From NCBI GenBank assembly GCA_903950295.1, contig CAJBAP010000386.1, forward strand, positions 1 to 25,952: a DNA stretch of 25,952 bases, in the 5' to 3' direction. Source of the stretch: an uncultured Rhodocyclaceae bacterium. Its GTDB lineage: Bacteria; Pseudomonadota; Gammaproteobacteria; Burkholderiales; Rhodocyclaceae. The notes beneath the pieces are model-generated. The model saw only the letters and a program-made list of their open reading frames with translations. It made no database searches and was not told the origin of the DNA. Below, piece by piece: positions 1 through 6,991 of the stretch (position 1 is the first letter of the stretch; every line of letters starts with the position of its first letter). The position numbers were made by a program, and so were the translations under genes.

Positions 1-245
1 CCGCCATGGCAGCACTGGTCAAAGAGGATTTTTATCCGCGCGAAGCAATCGAGCGCGGAATCGAGGGCGACGTGATCGTGTTGTTGACCCTTACCGCTTC
101 AGGAGGTGTGGCCGATGCGACGGTGGCAACCAGCTCCGGCCACGCAATGCTCGATGCGGCGGCGCTGACTGCCGTGCGCCGTATTGCCGGCCTGCCCAGT
201 GCCCAGCGCCAAGTTTTGCTGCCGGTGCAGTTCAGGCTGAACTAA
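1..245 (+). CDS. TonB C-terminal domain protein (3' end only)
   Basis: The reading frame is open to the left edge, so this is the last 80 or so residues of a longer protein; the ATG at 6 is probably internal. The visible part matches the TonB C-terminal fold: a YPREAIERGIEGDV segment (the family pattern is YP-x2-A-x4-x2-G-x-V), then a beta strand of hydrophobic residues, a G-x-x-DA-x-V turn and an S-x-x-x-x-LD-x-AA helix, ending in a hydrophobic strand (VLLPVQFRLN). TonB proteins span the periplasm and pass proton-motive energy from ExbB/ExbD to outer-membrane receptors; some TonB-like proteins have other roles. The N-terminal membrane anchor and proline-rich region lie outside the window. 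Its stop codon overlaps the stop of the convergent methyltransferase gene by three bases. Confidence 0.75.
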   Translation, partial: AMAALVKEDFYPREAIERGIEGDVIVLLTLTASGGVADATVATSSGHAMLDAAALTAVRRIAGLPSAQRQVLLPVQFRLN

Positions 246-853
246 AGCTTGCGGCAGAAGCAGTAAACGAAGGACTGCACACTGCCGCCGGGGGTCTGGT
301 GCGCCTCGCGTTCATGGCGCAGCAGGGCGAAGGGCGCGCCGAACTCGGCGTGCAGGGCCTCGGGCGCATAGCGCATCACCGGCAGGCCGCTGCATTGCTG
401 CGGGCCGTCCTCAGCAAAACTCGCCACGATGACATGGCCGCCGGGTTTCACGGCATGCAGCACCTGCGCCACATAACGGGCGCGGTCGGCGGGGTCGGTG
501 AGGAAGTGGAACACGGCGCGGTCGTGCCAGACATCGTAGGACTGCGCGGAAAATTCGGCATGGAGAATGTCGGCCTCCATCCAGCGCACGCTGCTGCCAC
601 GCTCGCCCAGTCGTGAGCGGGTGGTTGCCAGCGCGGCGCCGGAAAGGTCGAGCACCGTCAAGTCGCGGTAGCCCGCATCCAGCAAGCCATCGACCAGCGT
701 CGAGGCGCCGCCGCCCACGTCGATGATGGCGGCGGTGTTGTCCGTGGCGTCGCAAATCAGACGCAGCGACATATCGGCCTGCGGTTGAAACCAGCTGACG
801 CTCTGTGCCGATTTCGTCGAGTAGACGGTTTCCCAGTGCTCCTTCCGTGTCAT
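242..853 (-). CDS. Class I SAM-dependent methyltransferase
   Basis: 203 residues, about the full length of a compact class I methyltransferase. The SAM-binding motif I is IIDVGGGAS (about residues 43-51), followed by an acidic residue after strand 2 (VLDLS, D69) and the MEADIL segment (D95) of motif II/III. The N-terminus (HWETVYSTKSAQSVSWFQP) is the signature of a common uncharacterised bacterial group. The methyl acceptor cannot be told from sequence. The start is well supported: a GGAGGAGG Shine-Dalgarno run lies just upstream (about 859-867 on the complementary strand). It is convergent with the TonB-like gene and divergent from the cysteine-rich gene at 919, with a 65-base gap between them. 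Fold is certain; substrate is not known. Confidence 0.85.
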   Translation of the reverse strand: MTRKEHWETVYSTKSAQSVSWFQPQADMSLRLICDATDNTAAIIDVGGGASTLVDGLLDAGYRDLTVLDLSGAALATTRSRLGERGSSVRWMEADILHAEFSAQSYDVWHDRAVFHFLTDPADRARYVAQVLHAVKPGGHVIVASFAEDGPQQCSGLPVMRYAPEALHAEFGAPFALLRHEREAHQTPGGSVQSFVYCFCRKL

Positions 854-877
854 GCCGAACCTCCTCCGCCAGCTTGT

Positions 878-883
878 TATAGT
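878..883 (+). promoter_or_regulatory. Extended -10 promoter candidate for the cysteine-rich gene
   Basis: TATAGT at 878-883 is preceded directly by TGT, giving an extended -10 element (TGn-TATAGT). Transcription would begin near 890, leaving a leader of about 28 bases that contains GGAG at 907-910. I see no good -35 hexamer, as is usual for extended -10 promoters. It lies in the gap between the divergent methyltransferase and the cysteine-rich gene. Confidence 0.4.
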
Positions 884-918
884 GATGGCCCAGTCTAGCT
901 TTCTCCGGAGATTTCGTC

Positions 919-1239
919 ATCAGCCAGAATCAAGGCAGCATCGTCATCCATGCCGCCGCACCGGAAAAACCAGAGGTCGGTTTGCCCTGCAATGGTTGCG
1001 GCGTCTGTTGCTGCATCGCGCCTTGCCCATTGAGTCGCAGCCTGTTGCAGCATCGCTCCGGTGTCTGTCCCGCGTTGGTCTGGCGGGGTGGCGAGTGTCG
1101 CTATGTCTGCGGGTTGGTGGTGGCGCCGGCCGAACATCTGGCTTGGTTGCCGCACGCGTTGGCGCCGCTGGCGACGCGACTGGCGCGCCGCTGGATCGCG
1201 GCGGGAATCGGTTGCGACTGCTCAGCCGAGTTGGAGTAA
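919..1239 (+). CDS. Small cysteine-rich (YkgJ-like) putative Fe-S or zinc binding protein
   Basis: If started at the ATC at 919 the protein has 106 residues with cysteines at about 24, 27, 30, 31, 32, 36, 50, 60, 64, 99 and 101. The motif PCNGCGVCC (residues 23-31) followed by PCPL is typical of small betaproteobacterial proteins related to the YkgJ/CxxCxxCC family, thought to bind a metal or Fe-S cluster; its role is unknown. The ending (RRWIAAGIGCDC) also fits my memory of the family. No ATG or GTG exists in frame between the upstream stop at 883-885 and the Cys motif; the only ordinary start is TTG at 982, which would begin at the Cys motif itself. The residues before it (EKPEVGLPCNGC) look like real protein, and GGAG at 907-910 sits 8 bases before ATC 919. 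Convergent with nhaA, 16 bases apart. Start is uncertain. Confidence 0.65.
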   Translation: MSQNQGSIVIHAAAPEKPEVGLPCNGCGVCCCIAPCPLSRSLLQHRSGVCPALVWRGGECRYVCGLVVAPAEHLAWLPHALAPLATRLARRWIAAGIGCDCSAELE

Positions 1240-1255
1240 GCGAGTAACAATACAA

Positions 1256-2410
1256 TCAGCCCTTAAATCTGAGCCATATGAAACCGAGCGTACCGGCCGC
1301 AAGGGAAGCGAGCAGGATTGCCATTTTCGAGGCATTGACCAGGTCGGGATGGCCGGCAAAGGCCAGATTGGTAATGAAGATGGACATCGTGAACCCGATT
1401 CCGCCCAAGAGCCCCGCCCCGAAGATGTGACCCCATTTCAGGTCAGTCGGAAGCCGGCACACACCAATTGCCACTGCAAGGAAGCTCATCAAGGTGATTC
1501 CGAGTGGCTTGCCGAATACCAGGCCAGCAATAATCCCCACACTATTCAAAGTCACCAGGTCTTGCTCCCACCCCGGGTTGATCACAATCCCGGTATTGGC
1601 CAAAGCGAAAATTGGCAAGATGATTAATGCAACCGGCTTGTGGAGGAAGTGTTCAAGCCGATGAGAAGGTGAATCTGCGTCCTCGGCCTTGGCGGAAAAC
1701 GGGATGGCGAAGGCAAGCAGTACCCCTGCAATCGTGGCATGAATACCGGACCTGAACATCAGGAACCACATCAAGCATCCACCCAGCAAATAGGGGAATA
1801 GCGACATCACCCTGAACCGGCGATTGAGGACGATCAGCACCCCAAAAACAGCCAGCGCAGCCAGCAAATAGGTCATTGAAAGCTGGGCGGTATAAAACAC
1901 GGCAATCACGATAATCGCGCCAAGATCGTCCATGACGGCCAGAGCAGTCAGGAATATCTTGAGTGTTGCGGGAATCCGACTGCCGAGCAAAGCCAGTATG
2001 CCCAGCGCGAAGGCAATGTCCGTTGCCATGGGAATGCCGCTACCGGGCTGAGTGGGCATACCGGCATTCAACGAGTAATGCATCAGTGCGGGGACAACAA
2101 TCCCTCCAACTGCGGCGAAAATCGGCAGCAGTGCATTCCTGAAGTTGGAAAGCTCGCCGCTGTAAAGTTCCCGTTCGAGTTCCAGGCCAACAAACAGGAA
2201 AAACACGGCCATCAGTCCATCATTGACCCAGTGTTCGATACTCAGACCGATCACCTTGGTGTGCCAGAAATCCAGGTAGGCAGAACCCAGGAATGAATTG
2301 GCAGCGACCAGAGCCGCCCCCGTGCAAAGAATCAGGAGAATGCCGCCCAATTTCTCCGAGTCGAAGAAATTGGTAAACGTCCTGGAGAGCGTTGTCTGCG
2401 TATCGATCAT
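1256..2410 (-). CDS. nhaA: Na+/H+ antiporter NhaA
   Basis: 384 residues, the usual NhaA length. This inner-membrane protein exchanges sodium (or lithium) out for protons in and controls cytoplasmic pH and salt load. Around a dozen hydrophobic segments are visible. The defining residues are present: ATDIAFALG (D131, matching D133 of E. coli) and AVMDDLGAI (D161-D162, matching the D163/D164 ion-binding pair), and the later GKPLG segment that carries the conserved lysine. The ATG at 2408-2410 gives a cytoplasmic N-terminus before the first membrane segment; its ribosome site is weak. The rhodanese gene lies 46 bases upstream on the same strand, so the two may share a transcript. No nhaR regulator gene is next to it. 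Confidence 0.95.
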   Translation of the reverse strand: MIDTQTTLSRTFTNFFDSEKLGGILLILCTGAALVAANSFLGSAYLDFWHTKVIGLSIEHWVNDGLMAVFFLFVGLELERELYSGELSNFRNALLPIFAAVGGIVVPALMHYSLNAGMPTQPGSGIPMATDIAFALGILALLGSRIPATLKIFLTALAVMDDLGAIIVIAVFYTAQLSMTYLLAALAVFGVLIVLNRRFRVMSLFPYLLGGCLMWFLMFRSGIHATIAGVLLAFAIPFSAKAEDADSPSHRLEHFLHKPVALIILPIFALANTGIVINPGWEQDLVTLNSVGIIAGLVFGKPLGITLMSFLAVAIGVCRLPTDLKWGHIFGAGLLGGIGFTMSIFITNLAFAGHPDLVNASKMAILLASLAAGTLGFIWLRFKG

Positions 2411-2456
2411 GACTTTCTGCGCAAGCTGAAATGCTCGCCCGTTATTGATTTCCCTC

Positions 2457-2885
2457 TCAGCAACTCATGCAGGCATCCACTGGCAGCTTGCGCGCCAGCC
2501 AGCCCGGGCCGGCGCTGCTGCCGGCCATGCCTTCGCGCACGTTATAGACTTGGGTGAAGCCCTGAGCCTTGAGGAATTGATGCACTTGTGTCGTGCGGTT
2601 GCCGGTGCGACAAATCAGGGCGATGGGTGCCGTCCTGTCACCGCCGACTTTTCCCAGCACTTCATTCAGGAAGCCGGTCGCGCCTTGGGGCTGGATCATG
2701 TTGATGAGTGTCGCGCCTTGAGCAACGCCGGTCTGCTTCCACTCGCCGGGGGTGCGGATGTCGATCAATTTGAGCTTGCCGGCGCGCGTGGCTTCGAGTG
2801 CTTCGGGGGCGCTCATTTCTTGCGCGTAGAGGTGGCTGCTCAAGAGTAGCAGCAGGGTGGTGAGAAAATGGAGCAGACGGGGCAT
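2457..2885 (-). CDS. Exported single-domain rhodanese
   Basis: 142 residues. The N-terminus is a clear Sec signal peptide (MPRLLHFLTTLLLLLSSHLYAQE) with a likely cut after LYA. The rest is one rhodanese domain: IDIRTPGEW (about 41-49) is the conserved CH2-type segment, and ICRTGNRT (about 91-98) is the six-residue active loop with catalytic Cys92. Such proteins can carry a persulfide and move sulfur; a periplasmic one may deal with sulfur compounds or cyanide, but the substrate cannot be read from sequence. The chain ends in DACMSC, an extra Cys pair that could be a second redox or metal site. Probable operon with nhaA downstream. An AGGA motif lies about 8 bases before the ATG. Confidence 0.88.
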   Translation of the reverse strand: MPRLLHFLTTLLLLLSSHLYAQEMSAPEALEATRAGKLKLIDIRTPGEWKQTGVAQGATLINMIQPQGATGFLNEVLGKVGGDRTAPIALICRTGNRTTQVHQFLKAQGFTQVYNVREGMAGSSAGPGWLARKLPVDACMSC

Positions 2886-2932
2886 GGGGGGATTCCTGGT
2901 GGATTTTGTCGGACTTATTTTACCGTCCGGCT

Positions 2933-2941
2933 TGGTATAGT
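2933..2941 (+). promoter_or_regulatory. Extended -10 promoter immediately before the ABC permease gene
   Basis: TGGTATAGT at 2933-2941 is an extended -10 element. The permease ATG is at 2950, only 8 bases after the -10 hexamer, so the predicted transcription start falls on or next to the start codon. No Shine-Dalgarno sequence lies between them (the bases are CCGCCCCG). Confidence 0.45.
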
Positions 2942-2949
2942 CCGCCCCG

Positions 2950-3927
2950 ATGCTCGCCTACCTGATCCGCCGCCTGTTGTATGCCTTGCCGATCCTGATC
3001 GGTGTGAATGTCATCACCTTCGCCTTGTTCTTCATCGTCAATACGCCGGACGACATGGCGCGCATGCACCTCGGGGTGAAGCGGGTGACGCCGGAGGCGA
3101 TCCAGAAATGGAAGGCCGAGCGCGGCTACGACCAGCCGCTGTTCTGGAACGAGTCGGCTACTGGTGCCGGCAAGCTGACCACGACGATCTTCTTCGGCAA
3201 GTCGGTGAAGATGTTCGCCCTCGATTTCGGTCGTGCCGACGATGGTCGCGACATTGCGCGTGAGATCGGCCAGCGCATGAGCCCGAGCCTCGCAGTGGCC
3301 GTCCCCGTATTTGTGTTGGGATTGTTTGCCGCGATTTCCTTTGCCCTGCTGCTGGTGTATTTCCGCGCCACCTATCTGGATTTTGTCGGCGTAGTGCTGT
3401 GCGTGGCGATGATGTCGGTATCCGGCCTGTTCTACATCATCGGTGGGCAGTGGTTGGTGTCGAAGGTCTGGCACCTGGTGCCGATCTCTGGCTATGCGGA
3501 GGGGCTGACGGCCGCCAAGTTCGTCATCCTGCCGGTGATTGTCAGTGTGCTGGCGGGTATCGGCTCCTCGGCGCGCTGGTATCGCACCATTTTCCTCGAG
3601 GAATATACGAAGGACTATGTGCGCACGGCGCGCGCCAAGGGACTTTCCGAGCGCCTGGTACTGTTTCGTCACGTGCTGCGCAACGCCCTGATCCCCATCC
3701 TTACCGGTGCGGTGGTGGTGATCCCGACGCTGTTCATGGGCAGCCTGCTGATCGAGGCGTTTTTCGGCATTCCCGGGCTGGGCAGCTACACCATCGATGC
3801 CATTAACGCGCAGGACTTTGCCGTGGTGCGCGCCATGGTGTTCATCGGCTCGGCGCTCTACATCGTCGGGCTGCTGCTCACCGATATTTCCTACACGCTG
3901 GTCGACCCACGGATCAGGCTCCAATGA
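2950..3927 (+). CDS. ABC transporter permease, OppB/DppB/YejB type
   Basis: 325 residues. First of three overlapping genes for an oligopeptide-class ABC importer. Membrane segments are seen near residues 10-30, 113-137, 143-167, 190-206 and two more towards the C-terminus. The cytoplasmic EAA loop that docks on the ATPase is at about 223-250 (DYVRTARAKGLSERLVLFRH). The starting segment MLAYLIRRLLYALPILIGV is typical of OppB-family proteins. Length and context (permease, permease, fused double ATPase) are closest to the microcin-C/peptide YejBEF type, but without a binding protein the substrate is not known; peptide, nickel and murein-peptide importers share this layout. Translation start has no Shine-Dalgarno (see the promoter entry). 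Its stop overlaps the next start by four bases (ATGA). Confidence 0.88.
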   Translation: MLAYLIRRLLYALPILIGVNVITFALFFIVNTPDDMARMHLGVKRVTPEAIQKWKAERGYDQPLFWNESATGAGKLTTTIFFGKSVKMFALDFGRADDGRDIAREIGQRMSPSLAVAVPVFVLGLFAAISFALLLVYFRATYLDFVGVVLCVAMMSVSGLFYIIGGQWLVSKVWHLVPISGYAEGLTAAKFVILPVIVSVLAGIGSSARWYRTIFLEEYTKDYVRTARAKGLSERLVLFRHVLRNALIPILTGAVVVIPTLFMGSLLIEAFFGIPGLGSYTIDAINAQDFAVVRAMVFIGSALYIVGLLLTDISYTLVDPRIRLQ

Positions 3928-5054
3928 AACCCGTTCTCCTCTGGTCGGATGCCTTGTTCTTTCTGCTGATTGCATCGGTGGTGGCGGGAGGGCTGTGGGC
4001 CGCGCGTGTGGAGCATCTGCGGCTGGCCTGGCGCCGCGTCGGCCAAAGCCGGGTTGGCATGGGGGCCGCAGCGGTGTTGCTGGTTTTCTTCACGATCGGT
4101 GCCATCGATTCCTTGCACTACCGCCCGCAGTTGCCCGACTCTCCGCAAGGGGAAGCCCGCTACTCGGTGGAAGTCTTGTCTGCCCTCGACGCGCTCTTGA
4201 CGCCGCTGCGCACCCACACCGAAAAAACCTATTCGGCACCGCTGGCGACGCACCTGTACACGAAGGAGACGCTGGATGACGCCGCGCGTGACTTCCCGCC
4301 GTTGCGCTATCCCGGCACGCACTTGTTCGGCACCGACAAGGTTGGGCAGGATGTGCTCTATCTCACGCTCAAGAGTATCCGCACCGGCCTCTTGATCGGC
4401 ACGCTGACCACCTTGATCATGCTGCCGGCCGCCGTGTTTCTCGGCTTGCTGGCAGGCTATGCCGGCGGCTGGATCGACGATGTCATTCAGTACATCTACA
4501 CCACGCTCAACTCGATCCCCGGCGTGCTGTTGATTGCGGCGGCCGTGCTGATGATGCAGGTGGCCATCGACAACCATCCCGACTGGTTCGCGACCTCGGC
4601 CGAGCGTGCCGACGCACGACTGCTGGCGTTGTGCGCGATTCTCGGTATCACCAGCTGGACGGGATTGTGCCGGCTATTGCGCGGCGAGACCCTGAAACTG
4701 CGTGAGCTCGAATATGTGCAGGCGGCACGGGCGCTCGGCGTCTCCGGCGCACGCATCCTCTGGCGCCACATCCTGCCCAACCTCATGCACATCGTGTTGA
4801 TCGCCATCGTCATGGACTTTTCCGGCCTGGTGCTGGCCGAGGCGGTGCTCTCCTACGTCGGCATCGGTGTCGATCCCAACACCATCAGCTTCGGCACCAT
4901 GATCAACACCGCGCGCATGGAGCTGGCACGCGAGCCGATGGTCTGGTGGTCGCTGGCGGCAGCCTTCGCCTTCATGTTCGTGCTGGTGCTGGCAGCGAAT
5001 TTGTTCACCGATGTCATGCGCGACGCCTTCGACCCGCGGATGGTCGAACGATGA
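3924..5054 (+). CDS. ABC transporter permease, OppC/DppC/YejE type
   Basis: 376 residues, longer than a typical DppC (about 300), which fits the YejE type with a long periplasmic loop between the first two membrane parts (about residues 62-150). The conserved HLFGTDKVGQDV segment (133-144) marks OppC-family proteins. The EAA loop is at about 263-290 (EYVQAARALGVSGARILWRH), followed by LPNLMHIVLIAIV and LAEAVLSYVGIGVDP, both family hallmarks. It forms the heterodimeric inner-membrane channel with the preceding permease. It is translationally coupled on both sides by ATGA overlaps. Confidence 0.88.
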   Translation: MKPVLLWSDALFFLLIASVVAGGLWAARVEHLRLAWRRVGQSRVGMGAAAVLLVFFTIGAIDSLHYRPQLPDSPQGEARYSVEVLSALDALLTPLRTHTEKTYSAPLATHLYTKETLDDAARDFPPLRYPGTHLFGTDKVGQDVLYLTLKSIRTGLLIGTLTTLIMLPAAVFLGLLAGYAGGWIDDVIQYIYTTLNSIPGVLLIAAAVLMMQVAIDNHPDWFATSAERADARLLALCAILGITSWTGLCRLLRGETLKLRELEYVQAARALGVSGARILWRHILPNLMHIVLIAIVMDFSGLVLAEAVLSYVGIGVDPNTISFGTMINTARMELAREPMVWWSLAAAFAFMFVLVLAANLFTDVMRDAFDPRMVER

Positions 5055-6973
5055 CGATTTTGGCAGTACGCGATTTGTCGGTGGCTATCGGTCAGGCACG
5101 TCCGGTCGACGCCGTGTCGTTTGACATTGCCGCCGGCGAGACCTTTGCGCTGCTGGGCGAGTCGGGCTGCGGGAAGTCGATGACGGCACTGGCGCTGATG
5201 CGGCTGTTGCCCATGGCGGCACGTATCACGAACGGCAGCGTGCAATTCGCCGGCAGTGACTTGTGTGCCTTGCCCGAAGCAGAGATGCGCAGCGTACGTG
5301 GTGGCAAGATCGGCATGATCTTTCAGGAGCCGGGTTCCAGCCTCAATCCGGTGATGACGGTGGGTAAGCAAATTACCGAAGCCCTCAGCCTGCACGCCGG
5401 GCAGAACGCGGGTGCGGAAGCCGTCGCCACGGATCGCGTGGTGGATTTGCTCGCCTCGGTTGGTATTCCCGACCCGGCGCGGCGGGCAACCGAGTATCCC
5501 TTCCAGATGTCGGGGGGCATGAAGCAGCGCGCGATGATCGCGATGGCATTGGCGGGCGAACCGGAACTGCTGATTGCCGACGAACCGACCACGGCGCTCG
5601 ATGTCACGATCCAGGCGCAGGTGCTCGACCTGCTCGATGGCTTGCGCCGGCAGCGACGCATGGCGATGCTGCTGATCAGCCACGACCTCGGCGTGGTGGC
5701 GCAGATGGCGGATCGGATCGGCGTGATGTATGCCGGCCAGTTGGTCGAAGTGGCAACGCGTGCGGCCTTTTTCGCTGCACCGGGGCATCCGTATGCGCGT
5801 CGCCTGTTTGCTGCATTGCCCGATGCGGCGTCCCGCCAGCGCCGACTATTGACGATTCCCGGCAGCGTGCCAGCGCTGGGAACGCAGCACGCAGGTTGTC
5901 GTTTTGTCGAACGCTGCAATGAAGCCTTGCCCCAGTGTCACCTCACGCCACCGCCGTGGCGCGAGTTTGATCCGGGTCACAAGGTGCGCTGTCATCTTGA
6001 TTCGTCGCCCAGCCAAAAAGTCGGCGCTGGCGGGACGGCGCTAGCCGGATCGCCGCCAGGCGGGGGGGCGGCGCTACTGGAGATAACTGATCTCAAGGTG
6101 CATTTTCCGATCCGGCGTGGCGTATTGCAGCGTGCAGCGGGGTATGTGCGTGCGGTCGACGGGGTTTCGTTGTCGCTATCGACCGGCCGCACGCTGGCGC
6201 TGGTCGGCGAATCGGGTTGCGGCAAGACCACCGTGGGCAAGGCGATTCTCGGCCTGCAAGCGCCAACCGGTGGCACGGTGAAATTGCACGGGACGGTGTT
6301 GCAGGGACTTGCTCCGGCGGCGATGCAGATGGTGTTCCAGGATCCGTTCGGTTCGCTCAATCCGCGTCTGCGTGTCGAGAAGATCGTCGCTGAAGGCAAG
6401 CCGACGGCGTGCGTGGATGAATTGCTGCAACAGGTCGGCTTGTCGGCCGAAATGGCCAAGCGTTATCCACACGAATTCTCGGGCGGGCAGCGCCAGCGCA
6501 TCGCCATCGCACGCGCGCTCGCCGTGCGTCCGCAGTTGTTGATCTGTGATGAGCCCACGAGTGCCCTCGACGTATCGGTGCAGGCGCAAATCCTCAATTT
6601 GCTCACTGATTTGCAGGCAGAGTTGGGGCTGGCCTACCTGTTCATTACCCATAACATCGCGGTGGTGGATTATCTGGCGCAGGAGGTGGCGGTGATGTAT
6701 CTCGGTCGCATCGTCGAGCGCGGTACGGTGGATGAGGTGTTGCGCGGTGCGCGTCATCCCTACACCCAGGCGCTGCTGGCGGCAGTGCCGAAGATCGAGG
6801 GCGGCAACGAATACTTGCGGGTGGCAGGCGATCCGCCGTCACCGGCCAATCCGCCGCCGGGCTGCCATTTCCATCCACGCTGCCCGCAGGCGGAGTCGCG
6901 TTGTCGCGCGGCCTATCCCGTGGCAGTGACGCTGTCCCCGACCCACGTCGCCAACTGCTTCCTGGCGGCCTGA
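5051..6973 (+). CDS. Fused double ABC ATPase, YejF/DppD-DppF type
   Basis: 640 residues: two complete ATPase domains in one chain. Domain 1: Walker A GESGCGKS (36-43), Q-loop FQEP (91-94), signature MSGGMKQR (153-160), Walker B LLIADEPT (173-180), H-switch at 211. Domain 2: Walker A GESGCGKT (386-393), FQDP, FSGGQRQR signature, LLICDEPTSALD Walker B. Each is followed by the oligopeptide-transporter C-terminal segment (HPYARRLFAALPD; HPYTQALLAAVP) with paired cysteines (GCRFVERC...C; GCHFHPRC...C). It powers the two permeases upstream. The start at 5051 is chosen because ATGA overlaps the previous stop and the protein begins directly with the first ATPase strand; a longer open frame to 4946 lies inside the permease. 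The linker between domains (about 316-342) is low-complexity and holds a copy of the dispersed repeat, giving peptide KVGAGGTA (323-330). Confidence 0.92.
   Translation: MTILAVRDLSVAIGQARPVDAVSFDIAAGETFALLGESGCGKSMTALALMRLLPMAARITNGSVQFAGSDLCALPEAEMRSVRGGKIGMIFQEPGSSLNPVMTVGKQITEALSLHAGQNAGAEAVATDRVVDLLASVGIPDPARRATEYPFQMSGGMKQRAMIAMALAGEPELLIADEPTTALDVTIQAQVLDLLDGLRRQRRMAMLLISHDLGVVAQMADRIGVMYAGQLVEVATRAAFFAAPGHPYARRLFAALPDAASRQRRLLTIPGSVPALGTQHAGCRFVERCNEALPQCHLTPPPWREFDPGHKVRCHLDSSPSQKVGAGGTALAGSPPGGGAALLEITDLKVHFPIRRGVLQRAAGYVRAVDGVSLSLSTGRTLALVGESGCGKTTVGKAILGLQAPTGGTVKLHGTVLQGLAPAAMQMVFQDPFGSLNPRLRVEKIVAEGKPTACVDELLQQVGLSAEMAKRYPHEFSGGQRQRIAIARALAVRPQLLICDEPTSALDVSVQAQILNLLTDLQAELGLAYLFITHNIAVVDYLAQEVAVMYLGRIVERGTVDEVLRGARHPYTQALLAAVPKIEGGNEYLRVAGDPPSPANPPPGCHFHPRCPQAESRCRAAYPVAVTLSPTHVANCFLAA
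5827..5850 (-). repeat. Dispersed 24-base repeat, copy 1 (inverted, in ABC ATPase)
   Basis: Read on the minus strand it matches the consensus at 22 of 24 positions, including the full 17-base core TCGGCGCTGGCGGGACG. It lies within the first oligopeptide-type C-terminal segment of the double ATPase gene, encoding residues around ASRQRRLL. It faces copy 2, about 165 bases downstream, so the pair could form a long-range hairpin. Confidence 0.6.
6016..6039 (+). repeat. Dispersed 24-base repeat, copy 2 (in ABC ATPase linker)
   Basis: Consensus copy: AAAAG followed by the core TCGGCGCTGGCGGGACG and GC. It is in frame in the inter-domain linker of the double ATPase and encodes KVGAGGTA. Identical over 24 bases to copy 5 (21887-21910) and one base different from copy 3 in ispG. 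Confidence 0.8.
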
Positions 6974-6991
6974 ACCTGTTAAGGTTTTTTT
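6973..6991 (+). terminator. Possible short intrinsic terminator after the ABC operon
   Basis: AACCT (6973-6977) pairs with AGGTT (6982-6986) around a 4-base loop, and a T run continues to 6991. The stem is only 5 bp, so strength is doubtful, but it lies right after the ATPase stop codon, in the junction with the convergent mltD gene, where a terminator is expected. Confidence 0.45.

Noticed and set aside
2920..3975. Minus-strand open frame of 351 codons opposite the ABC permease
   Set aside because: Sequence is low-complexity Arg/His/Asp/Gln without any domain; the opposite strand has a clear OppB-type permease.
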